A stretch of 64,000 nucleotides of DNA from positions 106,366,554-106,430,553 of the forward strand of contig CM043949.1 in the NCBI GenBank assembly GCA_014529385.2, in the 5' to 3' direction. The DNA is from Adiantum capillus-veneris (Eukaryota > Streptophyta > Polypodiopsida > Polypodiales > Pteridaceae). The position numbers were made by a program, and so were the translations under genes. The notes under the pieces are model-generated. The model did no database searches. It was not told the DNA's origin and was given only the letters and a program-made list of their open reading frames with translations. Below, piece after piece: positions 31,081 to 43,814 of the stretch; positions within the stretch are counted from its first letter, which is position 1; every line of letters begins with the position of its first letter.

Positions 31081-33842
31081 GCATAAAATCTTACATACAA
31101 CATGTTGCTAATTACAAGGATTAAGGGTTGGCTTTTTGCTTTGGCTTTATACATAAACTGCTTCATATGTTTATCTGGTTTATTTTGTTATGATATGGAA
31201 AGTCTGTTTATCTTCAAAATAACTAACCTTTAGCCTATTTTTGAGTACTATTACTTGATGAGGTTATGATGGTATAAGGAGGGAGCCTAGTGACCTTAAA
31301 AACCTCAAGTCAAATATGACCTACTGCCTGTTGCTTGGATGGCTGGCTTAGATCTGGCTTTTGTAACCATAGACATTCCACTACAGCTAGTTCTTGCTGC
31401 CTTTTAAAAAAAATTCTGGCTTTGTTACCAATAAATACCATGACTATCTATTGGCATTTGGCGCTATCTCTCTACTGAGCTAGCTCTTGAGGTTACTACG
31501 ATAAAATGTTTTGGCCTGATTTGGCTCTGGCTGGCACTTCTCTGGCTCTGGATAATACTTCTTTGAGCTGTTTCTTTGCAAGATCCTTTCACTTCTTTTT
31601 TGATGACCTTGTTGGACTTTGTCTTGCTTGCCTTAAGGTAAAAACGATAACTTACAACATGCCACTGATTACTGGATTAATGCCTTTTATCTGGTCCAGG
31701 TTTGAAAATCTAAAAATACAACAATCTCTATACTGAGGTGGGGGTACTGGTTTGCTTTGATTTACCTACACCTTGAATGCTAACTACTGGTTGGCCGTTT
31801 TGGTATCTCTTTACTGAGGTGGGATTACTGGTTTTCTCTGATTTACCTACACCTTGACTGTTGATTACTGGTTGTCCTTTTTAGGTCTTGGATATCTGGC
31901 TTTAATCCAAAACTTTTTACAACTAGCTCACTTTTTTTGGTGGTACTTTACTACCTAGTTTTGGTACACTGAGTAGTTGAAGTTTTACTTGAAATATTTG
32001 AGAAAATATCTTCTAGGGAGATCTGCTCACTTGGTTTAGCAAAAATAAAATATTGAATCTTGGCCTCGGCACTAAATAGGTTGGGATTCTGCGGACTAAA
32101 TAAAATGATACTTTGAATGATATGGAGTAGACGACTTCCTCTCACAGTAATTGTTGTTATAAAGAAGAATTGTTATAAACATATAAAGCAATTCTGGTAG
32201 ATTTAATTCGTTTGCAGTAAAAACTTGAGATATTATCTACTTTTATGTATAGGATAGTAGCTAGTCTAATGATTTTTAAGTTTGACATGGATAACAACTG
32301 ATAGGTTCTTTGAAGCCTGCCATATGTAGCTAAGTCTAACAAATTTGTTGTCTTGACTATATGGATGCTGGTGAGAACTCTATCTTGGCTTAAAAAGGTT
32401 TAGCTTGCTGCAGTCCGACTTTGAAAACACTTTATGATTCAACTAGGATATTTCTGATACCTTTGTATAAACTCATTTGGAATAATACTTCATTCTTATT
32501 ATGTTGTACAATTATGAATGAAAGAGTGAGTTGTTTCTGTACTAATCTTTGCCTAAACATCTTTAGCCAGTTGTCTTTTGAACATTTTAAAAGTAAAACA
32601 ACTACACACACAGAGTCAAGGGGAACATCAGGCATCAATAGGTATACCTGGACATCAATAAGTAATCCCAGGCAGGTAAACCCCGACATCAACAATGGAA
32701 ATGACCTTGAGGTTGGTATAGCCTTAAACATTGGATGGCAAACATGCTACTTCAAGCATGTGCTGGTTTTTTATAACCTTAAAGAGATTTGGAGAATATG
32801 GCTAAGAACTAAGTATAATATACTTGATCATGTTAGTATACAAGGCTTTGACCCTTATACATATTCTAAGCTATATAGTACTTTTGTTATGGATTAAGGC
32901 AGGGCTGCAAGAAAAGAATGATCTTGGGTAACTTAGCTTGAAAGTTTTTGTTGATGTATGGGTGAAAAAGAAGATAAATATGAAAGGTCTCCTTGTTATT
33001 TACCTTCTACTATGGAAAACACAATGCAACAAAAAAGCAGGATTCTTAGTAGCTTAACTTATAAAGCTAGTTTTTGTGTGCTGAATAAGAAAATAGGTAA
33101 GTATGAGTAGTCTTTTGGTTGTTTAAAGAATTTTGTAGAAAATGGCATTTGTAAAAGCCTATAAGGGGGGCTATGTGGTTGGTTGGAATTGAAGTTTTTT
33201 TAACGATGGATGACACAATATGGATGATGAGAAAATACAAATCTCTATATGGGGGGTGGGAATGGAGAGAGATTTTGGAGGAAGCTTTTAAGGAAGCTTT
33301 TTTTAATATATCTACTAGGGTTGTGTATGCACTGCAAAAGTTCTCTACTGTAATATCTCTCTACGGGGTTGGAGTTCTTGCCTTCAAGAGTGGTTTTTTG
33401 TTATTAAGAATTTTGAACAGCTTGTTCTTCGAAATAAATTTAGATCCCTACAGAGTGGGATGATAAGAAGTTACATCCCACCAGAATGAACTATGACATT
33501 CTAACAACAAAAGAACACACTTCCATGGCTTCAAGCTCGTCTATCAAACCATGTCATTCAACAAACATCAATTTATTAGCTTCAAGCCGTCTATCAAACC
33601 ATGATATTTATCAAACATAACAATTGGGTGGCAGATTACATCATCCGCAATCCATAGAGCACACCATTCAAAAATTGGACCAAGAGCAAGACAGGAGTCA
33701 TCTCCTCGAACCATGAATTTTCACAATAAGAAATACAATTATAAGTCATTAGTACAGCTCGTGCCATACAGATTCGTATGCAAATTATGAAATCCAAAAA
33801 AAATCAATCAATAAAAATTATCTTCCCAATCAACATTATCTT
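31081..33842. other. AT-rich repeat-like DNA, nothing coding recognised
   Basis: The first 800 bases consist of GGCTTTG/TACTGGTT-rich sequence related to the DNA left of Copia-B1, including two 81-bp tandem copies at 31731-31892. From 32000 to 33840 it is AT-rich with short frames on both strands and no motif that I recognise. Confidence 0.5.
31731..31892. repeat. 81-bp diverged tandem repeat
   Basis: Two units starting TACTGAGGTGGG at 31731 and 31812, each with GATTTACCTACACCTTGA and TACTGGTTG. A more diverged relative is at about 25478-25548, on the other side of Copia-B1. Confidence 0.8.
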
Positions 33843-36618
33843 CTATGTTGTTCGCCGATAGTTGAATACATGTAGCAGATCCTCAGTAGTAGTCTGCTTG
33901 CTCTGATGGATAAACATATTGTGGTTCAAATCCAGGCCAAAATAGCGAAGGAAGATGTAGTAAATATGCTTGCAGGTCATATATGGTTTACTTTGTGCCA
34001 CTCGTTTGGCAAAGTCTCCACATGTACACATCGGGCTACTGGTAACATGAACTTCATACCTTTCTCCCTAAACTTGGGAAGAAGATGTCTCCACCATGCA
34101 TTTTTCATGCATGTCTGCCTTCACTATAGTGTGCTAAACAATTTTGGCCCCCATGGTTGCGGCGGATTCAATTCTTTTTGAGGCTTGAATTGACACTCTG
34201 GTCCGAAAACGCACGTTGATTTTTTTCTTTGCCGCATTTTTCTTGAATGTGAAGCCTCTCGTCTCCAATTCCAATAGCTCTGAAGCTTTCAAGTTTGTTT
34301 CCCTTTCCACTGGCCAAGTGTTGGGGACTCTTACATGGCATTGGGTGATTGTGTTACAAATCCTCCATGTGTGATCCACAGTATTATTGCAGAACCACAT
34401 GAAATGTGCCTTTGTATGTGTCCCTTGACCAGTGCCATCTCCTCTCTCCCAAGTGAGAATCCCCCAAAAGGATGGTGCAACTGAACCGCACCCGCACCCG
34501 TGTTCTTTATATTTTTTTTTGCATTTGCCAAATCTAGAACCTAACTACCCCTGGCATTGTACCCTGCTCCCCTTTAAAATACGACGGATTACCCACATTG
34601 TTTAGTGAATATCTATCTCCTCAACCATCATCCCACCTTGTTCTTCAACCATATTATTTGTTGAAACCTATGTTTTTAGGGGTCCCCCATGACTTCGCGG
34701 GATGTCATGTGTGAGATATTATGGTCTATGCAATGCATTCTCTTCCTCACAGCTCACTGTTGCAGTATGTTTTTGATTCTTGGAAGTTATAAAATTATCT
34801 CCCTCCATTGTCGGTGCACAATAGAGTTGTGTACCTGCTAGCTCATCCTCAATATCTCTAGCTACAATAGCTGGACCCGGTGCCCGGCCCTGTTGAGCCG
34901 TATGATCAAGTTTTTCAGTAGAAGGTCTAGCTCCATGATATCTACCTTCCATAAAAGCAAGCATCTTCACACTTTGCAGCAGAGCGTTTGAAAGATAAAA
35001 AATGTAGGCATCGTACAAGCTCAACATTTCTTTGTTTCCCTCACCAGCTAGCCAACTTGCATGCTTTGTTTTGGCAAGGTTTGTAGTAGGAATGTATGAC
35101 AGATCATCCACCTCCTGCGTCATATTGTTATCAAGGTATCGATCATACAGAAGCAACATTAGACTAATCTCCATTAAAATACATTGTTTTACCCCAACGA
35201 AGTCCTTTCTCCAGCATGGGTAGCGCACATGCCACCAATTTAGCCAGCAATCCATTTGTGACAAGTTACAGTCTGACACTTTTCCAGAAGCCCACCATTG
35301 CTCGAATAGTCTTGTACAATTTGGTTGCCTTCTCCTCGCTTCTTGCACAACACCACAATTCACACATACGCTTGTGCCCGTCTCGAAAGTTTTTTTTCAC
35401 GTATTGCATGGTATGAATGTGCAGGATTTTCTCCCAATGAAACAAGTATGACCGTTCTCTCCCTTCCATAACATTATTAGGTCCTCCATTGAACACAGTT
35501 CGGATAGCTTTCCAATTTGCACCAGCTTCATCTGCCATGAATACTCTAAAATCAGTTGGTCAGTGCTCGCTTTCCTATAGCACCAAGTTCAACATTTCCC
35601 AAAACATGACTTGTGCCTGTGTGTCCTCTTCCTTCATCTCACAAATTGCAATTTTTTGCATTTCTTGAATCTTGCGAAGTTTGAAGATTTGTATATCATA
35701 ATGTAAAGACGCAAAACAAACACACCATGTAAGCAGGACTTACATATGGTCTTAGACATGTGTTGTTATTGTTGTCCATCCCACAACTCTACGAACGTGA
35801 TAAAAACAAACCCAAATTTTTCGCAAGTCTCCAAGTCTTCCATCTTGTCGCATCCTATTCACAAGCTCCAGGGCTAGAAGTTGGGCCATTGATCGACATT
35901 TTGAATACATGACATCTTTTGTTATGATCTATGGATTGACCCAAAAAACATACTATGGAAGAACCTGTAGCCACAACTATTTTTTAGCCGCAGCAATTGA
36001 GACTCGGCACCAATACCAATCCTTGTGGTAGTTGCTTCTCTCATCCAGTGTTTGAATCTGAAACATATTAAAATATCAATCTCTAGGAGGACGTTTATTG
36101 TCTAGCAGACGCAAACATATATCAATACCTTTGTGTATGAATCAATAGTTGCATCTCCTCCAGCACAGAGCTATTTAGCTCCTCCCCATTTCCTTGAACC
36201 ACTGTCCCCATTACCATCTACTTTGCCAGATTCAACTGCAAATGCCTAGGTCCAGTGACTAGTGTTTCAAACACCACACGAGACACAAGCTCTCTCGTCC
36301 TATGTATTGTCGAGCGTAGAACTCCCTTTGCGACAGGGTGATTATGCCTTTCGATGTGGATAAACAAACGGGTCCAGTGGAATTCACTGAGCACATAGTA
36401 CACAGTGTGCAGGGACACTCTCGCAACAAAACTGGACTATTACCACAGTGGAAGCAACGAAGGGTTTCGTTTCTAGAGCTCAACATACCAACCAATGCTA
36501 TTGATGTTAGCAACTTCCCTGTCCAAGAAGTCTCATTTGGCTGCCCGTTCATTGCATTGATTGAACATGAGCTATTTTGCCAGATGAGGTGTTCACCACA
36601 TTTACTTCTTTTGATCAA
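33843..36618 (-). pseudogene. MULE-type (Mutator-like) transposase, decayed
   Basis: Several minus-strand frames line up in order as one transposase. The N-terminal part (36618 to about 36120) has a CFHCGNSPVLL segment and then HIERHNHPVAKGV, a C/C/H-x-H zinc pattern typical of the MULE/FAR1-type DNA-binding domain, followed by a long helix. The middle (35538-35266, then 35363-34719) reads MADEAGANWKAIRTVF and a SYLFHWEKIL segment. This matches the second acidic region and C-x-x-H-W region of MULE cores, although the usual Cys of that signature is not present. The C-terminal part (34031-33843) contains MCTCGDFAKR...TCKHIYYI, a C-x-C...C-x-H SWIM finger, diagnostic of MuDR/FAR1-like proteins. 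Frames shift between segments and stops are present, so the gene is dead. I found no terminal inverted repeats around it. Confidence 0.7.
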
Positions 36619-37135
36619 TGCTAGATACCCTCATTCTAGAATGAATAAGCTTTATCCAGCAAACCATCATACTTTTGTGTCATTCCTAACATTTTTTGGA
36701 CACCATTTGGCACGGCCTCTAGCTCATAGATGCAATTTGAATTATATACTTGCGGAACTTTATCAACGTGCTTCTTAATTGAACATCTAGAAACCATCCG
36801 CCTCAACTTGGGATACTTGTGTGGCTATTGAAATCAATGTACGCGAGTGTACTCTGATTTTTTTCCATTTGGTCCAAACACGTAGACTTATTTATGTGTT
36901 CTTTTTCTTTCGTTGCTAAACCATCTGGCTTTGCTTGATGAAAAAAGAAAAAAGAATCTTTTTTCTTGCTGGTCAAGTTTTTAACCGTAATCCCTTCCTG
37001 TTCCTAAATGGAGCTATCTGACAACTCCAACTCTGCATTATTTTTCTCAGCTAGAAGCTACCCTTATTCTCTAGTAGCCTAAGTGAGGAGCATGCTGGAA
37101 AATATGTCTCCATCTCCAATATCTATGTGGAGTTG
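36619..37135. other. Flank of the MULE remnant, nothing recognised
   Basis: No convincing coding, RNA or repeat structure is visible beyond the end of the transposase-like frames. The start of the transposase may extend a short way into this stretch. Confidence 0.5.
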
Positions 37136-37488
37136 GACCCAGAGGTCAATCCTTGCGCTACAATTATTGAGTCTTAAAAATGTGCTTAAAATTTTTAATT
37201 AACACAAAGAAAAATTACTAAAATATCCCTCATTTGAGGAAATTCTCAAAATACCGCTAAAATTTTACAAATTTCCAAAATACCTTTGTAACTACTTTGG
37301 TTAGATTGTTCGACCCAAAGGTCAATCGTTACGCTACAATTATTGAAGCTTAGAGATGTGCTTGAACTTCTTAATTGACACAAGGGAAAATAACTTAAAT
37401 ACCCCTTGTGAGGAAATTCCCCAAATCCTCTCAAATTTTACAAATTCCAAAAAAAAAACATTGTAACTATTTTGGTTGGATTGTTCAA
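37136..37488. repeat. 176-bp diverged tandem duplication
   Basis: Units at 37136-37311 and 37312-37488 share GACCCA(G/A)AGGTCAATC, CTACAATTATTGA and TTTTGGTT(A/G)GATTGTTC. They include a degenerate ACTAAAATA-CCCTC motif that also occurs in the neighbouring MITE termini. Confidence 0.8.
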
Positions 37489-37534
37489 GTTGTTTTTAAT
37501 CTTTATCTTTTTACCTTGTGAGCATTAGATTTAA

Positions 37535-37925
37535 GGGAAAATTACCAAAATACCCCTCTAATTAGTGGAATTTCCCAAAAATTCCCAAAATATCTCTCAA
37601 ATTTCAACAAAAATTCTCAAGATAGCCCCAATATTTTGTCATAAATTTCACAAAAATAATTTTTTTTGAAGCTTTTCATAAGAAGACCGATTGTCTATTA
37701 TATAAAATGGTAATTAAAACTTGAATTTGAGACGAATAGCTTCATTATTTTTAGACATATTTTTCTTCTTTTGCAAGGTATTTTGTGACAAATTAGATGC
37801 TAAGCACTCAAAAATAGATGTCAATTGTCAAAAAGGAGTAAAGATTAGAAAATTTGGAAATGTGGGGGGTATTTTTGGAATTTCCACAAATTTAGAGGGG
37901 TACTATGAAAAACTCGAAAAAAACT
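37535..37925. mobile_element. Inverted-repeat MITE, copy 1 (degenerate)
   Basis: Begins GGGAAAATTACCAAAATACC and shares internal blocks (CTTTTCATAAGAAGA, TTCATTATTTTTAGACATA, ATGCTAAGCACTCAAAAA) with a second copy at 60763-61221. The right terminus is diverged but still shows GGAATTTCCACAAATTTAG and GGGGTA, the inverse of the left end. No coding capacity. Confidence 0.75.
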
Positions 37926-38072
37926 ATAAAAAAAACTAATAAAACTCCGTCGTGAATAGCTACAAAGCCCATAAAATTAAAAAAGACTGCGCTGATGAAT
38001 TGCTCACAAGCAATTCGCAGGTTCCCTACAAGCAGCCCAGAGCTTCGTCTCCAAGTTTGTCTCTAGCCAGTC

Positions 38073-38077
<5 letters not shown>

Positions 38078-38109
<32 letters not shown>
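38078..38109. repeat. (GA)n microsatellite
   Basis: About 16 GA units. Nothing coding adjoins it. Confidence 0.9.
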
Positions 38110-38112
<3 letters not shown>

Positions 38113-38214
38113 GCTCATGCAGATTCAACAACCCTCTGCCCTTGGCAACCCTATCTCCCCTTGGCAACAGCAAGCCTGGAAGAACTGAAAAGGAGTGCCG
38201 GAGACCTCTCAAAA

Positions 38215-38580
38215 CCCTGGTTATATTGCACAGATCATTAAGCTGTAGAGTATTTTGGATGCTTGCCAATGTGATGAGCACTCTCAAAGGTTAGATATTT
38301 TGTTTGATCAACCCCTTCATCCCATAGCTCAGCGCTAGCGCTCTCCCATCCTACGCCTGCAGGGTAGCAGCTGCGCAGCCATCTGGAGTGTATTTCGGAT
38401 GCTTGGCCCTGGTTATATTTTGCAGATCATCAATTAGCTGGAGATTGTTTTTGATGCTTGCAGACGTGCATCCAATTGCTGAGCGCTAGCGCTCTCCTAA
38501 CTACGCCTTCAGGGGAGGGCCCTGCGCAGCTATCTGCCAGAACACATAGGTTCTACTAGTTGAGCAGCCAGGGTGCATAT
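38215..38580. repeat. 192-bp diverged repeat with AGCGCTAGCGCT palindromes
   Basis: CCCTGGTTATAT...CAGATCAT units start at 38215 and 38407. Each is followed by a TTTTGATGCTTG-type block and an AGCGCTAGCGCTCTCC block with downstream CTGCGCAGC. The 12-base AGCGCTAGCGCT is a perfect palindrome and occurs near 38331 and 38487. Confidence 0.7.
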
Positions 38581-39072
38581 GAGAGGTAGTGCACCATCTG
38601 TGAATCGCCCTTGTTGCGTAGCCATTTGGAGAAGATTCATGATAGCACTGTCCTATCCTACGCAGAAGAAGATCAAATTTTACATGATTACAGATAGTGT
38701 GAAAGCCAAGTCATGGAGAAATTATGATGGGGACCAATGTTTCAAATAGCACTTGAAGTATATATTTTTTGTGGAAATGGGTAGGTTTCAATAGTGTGGT
38801 CCCTCAAAGAAGATCTTTGTCAATGCATGATTGGCACTATGGTGGCTAGAAGAAAAGTGTAGTAATAGAGTCCTTAATGCATCCTTTCTAATGGAACATG
38901 CCGCACATTGCAAACTTACAAAGCATGGGGATGAGAGAAATGCATCTTTCTACACACTATGCATTACTTTCATGGATGAGTTTCACGCTAAATAAAGACA
39001 TAGCAAGGTGAAATTTTGTGCCACATTTTCCAATTTTGGAGCAAGCTCATTGAGAAGAGATTATAGTTTATA

Positions 39073-39124
<52 letters not shown>

Positions 39125-39936
39125 TCCAATCATCCTCGCAAGTACGCTCGCTTTTCAAGATCGATCACACCAAAGCTTACAATGGTTATGCTTAGCTTAT
39201 TAAGCAAGCGGCTTTTGTGCTATCTGCTAGCGGTTTTAGGAGAGAGGGTGACATTAGGAAGAGAATGAGGTCTAGGAGGGACTCTTTATTGCACTTTAAG
39301 GAAGTCAAACCTTTAGTATTAAGAAAGTAATCAAACTAGTGTGCCTTTTTGGGTTTGATGGCAAGATTGTTTGAATCGATCCAACGAGACTTGAGATCAC
39401 TAAAAGAAATATGAAAGCTGGAGTATCGATGTACCTGCTATATTTAGTCTTCGCTTGATTCGTAGGCTTCGTAGCATCTCGTCTAGAAGTTATTCCAAGA
39501 CCTCCACAACCTCACCACACAATTGAGAATTCGGAGTTAGGTGAGGTATAAAGCAAAAACCTTTCAAGATTAATGTTGTCTACAATGCAGAGATGCAATA
39601 CGTGCACGGGATGTTGTGCCCCCAAAAAAAGCAAAAACCATACGTATGTATGGTAGGAAGGTGGCACCGTCCTCACCCAATTTTTATAAACCATAGGGAA
39701 CGTGCCCTTCCCCGGTCACCTTTTTTCACCTCCAATGTTGGAGGGACACTTATGCTTTACCTCTAGTGTTGGAGAGACAAAAGTTTCTCTAAAGACTGCA
39801 GATATATAAGAAGAGAACATTGCCTTTGAGTTTACAAAGACTGGAGGACATCGTTGATACTATGGTTGCCTTGCCATGATTTCTTCCCATTTGCATTTGT
39901 GTCGACCAAAGCGACGCCAAGTAAGATATATACGTT
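38581..39936. other. Intergenic DNA, nothing recognised
   Basis: Contains a (GA)n run at about 39079-39123. Otherwise no domain, terminal repeat or RNA gene could be supported. Confidence 0.55.
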
Positions 39937-40640
39937 TCAGCAAACAGCCGCTAGCTTGTAAATTCTCTCGTCGATGTCAATGTCTTGTGCAATGACACAA
40001 GCCTTCAAGGTACAAGCATAGGTAATTGCATCCTGAAAGAGGCCTTCACTTCGTGATGGTTGAAAATAGCGCAGGATATCTTGGCAACAGCTATGTTGGA
40101 TATATTCTGCAATCAATAATGACATCCCACACAAGAAGGTTATCAAGAAATTTTTGTGTTTTCTTGGTACTTGCTGAAAACAGTCCAAGGCTTCCTATTT
40201 GCCACAGCCATTAGGCATATCTTGCAATTAACGGGCTCCAAGAGACGACATCCCAGAGAAGAAGCTCATCAAGGAAAGTTTGTGCTTTTGTGAGGACATT
40301 GAATTTGGCATACATATCAATGCAATCATTGCAAGGCAAGACACGCTTCAACAATGGCCCTTGACTACCAATATCATCATGGATTCGTCCATGGCGACAT
40401 CTTGCGAAATGTCAATATAGGTCTTGAGGGTGCAAGCATATGTGATGACATCTAATGAAGAGCCTTCACTTCACATCTACTGAAAATAGGCAATAGCTAG
40501 CTTCCTTATCATGGGCATGTTGAGCATATCTTGTAATTAGTACATTCCAAGACATGACATTGCAATAGGGTCCTCATCATGAACCACTTTTGCTTTCGTA
40601 AGTGTACCACATACCACATAGATGTTGATTGAACCATCGT
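39937..40640 (-). pseudogene. Pentatricopeptide-repeat (PPR) pseudogene fragment
   Basis: Read on the minus strand, three frames together show successive PPR units of the plant PLS type. At about 40640-40400 there is CGTLTKAKVVHDE then a diverged WN-type segment with RYAQHAHDKEA. At about 40400-40200 there are DVITYACTLKTY, DMYAKFNVLTKAQTFLDELL and WDVVSWSPLIARYA. At 40188-39937 there is EYIQHSCCQDILRYF followed by DAITYACTLKACVIAQDIDIDERIY. PPR proteins bind organellar RNA in a sequence-specific manner. Frames change at least three times and stops interrupt every unit. Only about three of the usual many repeats remain, and no E or DYW extension is visible. It is a dead fragment or retrocopy remnant. 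Confidence 0.75.
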
Positions 40641-43327
40641 CAACCATTGAACTACACCCACACCATCTCTAGTATATAGCATTATCTGGAAGCCTTACAC
40701 TCTTGAATCTGCCCCAAATCCACAAGTTTTCAATAGTGTACGTGTGCTTATGGGCTTGACTAGTTTAAGCATCTGATTGTACAAGCTACTGCCCCTTCAA
40801 AATATGTGATCAAGGAAACTCTCCCATTAAGCAGTTTTGTCTAAATCAACAACCGATACCTCACTGCCTTTTGTATAATCACTCAACCGGAGAGAAAACC
40901 ACACTTTCCAGCTTGTCAATAATCCAGACACCACAAATTGGCTCTCATATCAATACGTTCTCCCCACTATCTCAACAGCTGCATCCACGCTTGCCAACGT
41001 ATCTTTGTAGATGCCATCTGTGTCCACCTTCTTCACATGCTGAATAAGTCAGAAGAAAGCTTGGCGCTTGAATTGACCTAAACACAGGAGGAGCGACTGG
41101 ATAGCTTGAGACTTTTCTATTGCATCACAAGTTCTTAAGGGCGTAGCATTCAACACGTTCTTGTGGTTTTCTTGCAGCACTGTTTTGAACCTGATGAGCC
41201 CTAACCTTCCATTCACATTTGCCAGTCGTTGATGGAAGCGCATGGAGAAGTGCCTCAACAAACAAGCGCCCTTTGATGACGACAGGAATGTACAAGGGTG
41301 GCTCCATGTCTCCGTGTCACAATTGTACCAGATCAGCCTCAAATCTGCTTCGTGCCTCTTATCCTTTGGCTCAGCTTGGAAGCACGTACTCTTTGCACGG
41401 CTAGGAAGTACGTACGATTCCTCAAGGCCACCATGTGTTGATACATGGCAAAATGGGGAGAAGGATGATCATCACTTCTTGCTACCGTGACTTTCCTCTC
41501 ACCAAAGGCACGGAATCAAATCGTTGCTCGCCGCATGCCTTTCCAGATGAAGGCTTCAGTGGCAGTAGCCCGCTAAGCATGAGCGCATGTAGAATAACCA
41601 AGACCGGCACAACACTTGACACCTTGCCCTTGTTGCTGAGTCAGACTGTAATTAGGACTAGCTGAGATTGCTGTCCTTCAAGAGAGTAGTATTGTGAAGT
41701 CAAGGCCATGCATGTGACAAACGTGATGCTATTGGTGGGCGTGCCATGCGTGCTTGGCCTGAACGACCACAAAAAGTTTGGCAGGCATGGGGCTGCTGCA
41801 GGAGCTCGACGTCCATCAATTTAGTTTATTGTTACCATACATGTCGTCTCTACAACAACTTTACAAAAGCACAAGCAGTTCTTGGCGACTGTTTTGTCTG
41901 AGATGACTCCTTTTGTACTGCGGCATGTGCTGAACAAGGACAACGTTAAGAAGCTCTGTGCTGTTTTCATCAAATGTGAAGTAAATGTCCTTCTCCATAC
42001 GCTATCACCCATGGTTAGATCTTGAAGACCTATCGCCTAACGCAAGCTGCTGGTGGTGGATTTGCCCATAATCAGGTTGCTAATCATGGTCAGGTTTGAT
42101 GTTGTACTTGCAACCTCTGCGTGCTTTAGCTTTTATTTTGGACAGTTTGAAAGTTGGATCTTTGGAGCCCCGCTTTTACGGTAGCAACAGTTGTGGGTGC
42201 TGGTACGAGCCCGGCCCATCCTCGTTGTCACCCACAACCCCTACCCTCACTGTTGTCGGTCTATGCGCGCCCAACATAGGCAAGCTATTGAGGGTGTCGT
42301 GCATGACCTCTAACGCCTGCACATGTGATGTTGGGTGTTGCTCTATGGCATGATTGACTCTTTTCAGCACCTCTTGCTTGCCACGATTCTAATGACCTGC
42401 TGGCGATGGTGTTAAGAGGAGAAGCATGCCGAGCGCTGTCCACAAACGGCTGGGGAGGAAAGTGATACGGCTGGGTTGAAAATAGCAGCAACACACGCAC
42501 ACAACCAAGCGGGGAAAAATTCTTCTCCGTGCTATAGGCCTCTGCACAAATTAAGCATCCAGCAGCGACGGAATATTTGATTGCAGATTTTGGGGCGCCA
42601 TCTTTAGTGCATCCAATTTTTGGTTTCAAAAAAGCTCTTCTTTGCGTATCTCTTTCAACCTATAGGGATCTGCCAAGTGGTTGCTCTCTCTTTCCAGTAT
42701 GCTTTGCAAGCATCTTTACACTCAAAAGGGTAAAGACAACTTTTGAATTGAAACAGGCAAAACGGCTAGTTTATTTGTGTTCAAAGTTTTTTTCCAAAAT
42801 GAAATTTAAAATCTAGCGCGTAAAATCATATCATATAGCATATCTATGGAAAGAGATCGACGCGTACATTGTAGATTTATGATCTCCGCTCAAATCAGAT
42901 ATCATATGTGGGAGTCATGGAAAGCCGAAAATCATAAAATTGTCCACCTCTTTTTTGGGGAAAAAAGTGCATCCTTTGACCAGTCTTACATGTCTCTTAC
43001 ACACTCACCATTCTTGCATGGCGTACACCTATTCATCAAAATGTTAATAACCTCCATAAGCTCATGGCAAATAAAGAAGCCCTCCTACACCCCATCCTCA
43101 GGATTAATATTGATATGTTACATAGGGTGTATCTTTAACACTATTGGTTGCAAGGGAGTGTGTGTGCACCTATGCACACACAAAAAACAACACACGTTAC
43201 TTTATTGTTGGCTTAACAAGTACGCCTACATTAACTGTACATGGAGCCTATATAAAGAGGTTTTGGGTGACTTTTTTTTATTGAATAACTTACTCATGGA
43301 GCCTACATTAACTTATTGCCTACATTA
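40641..43327. other. Degenerate DNA, coding origin uncertain
   Basis: Minus-strand frames at 41049-41342 (97 residues, starting MRLIWYNCDTETWSHP) and 41821-42012 have protein-like composition but no domain that I can name. The NCDTETWSHP segment is faintly like kelch-repeat F-box proteins. The rest shows no structure I could support. Confidence 0.35.
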
Positions 43328-43493
43328 ACTGTACAAGGAGCAAAATACTCAAGGTACTCCCCATCTCTCCCTCACTCTCTTGGCGTTGAGGTTGAGAGAG
43401 AGAGAGAGAGAGAGAGAGGGTTGTTGGACAAGATAGAGGAGAGAGAGAAGGAGGTTGATAGAGATGGTGTAGGTCGGGAGGGATTTAAGCGAG

Positions 43494-43530
<37 letters not shown>

Positions 43531-43640
43531 AGAAGCCAATGAAAATAATTGGCCATCCGCACATTATGAGGTGTTATTCCAACTGTACAGGGAGCAAAAT
43601 ACTCAAGGTACTCCCCATCTCTCCCTCACTCTCTTGGTGT

Positions 43641-43689
<49 letters not shown>

Positions 43690-43765
43690 TAGGGTTGTTG
43701 GACAAGATACAGGAGAGAGAAGGAGGTTGATAGAGATGGTGTAGGTCGAGAGGGATTTAAGCGAG

Positions 43766-43814
<49 letters not shown>

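Noticed and set aside
41049-42370. Kelch or F-box protein remnant
   Set aside because: Only a faint NCDTETWSHP resemblance; no repeat series or F-box could be found.
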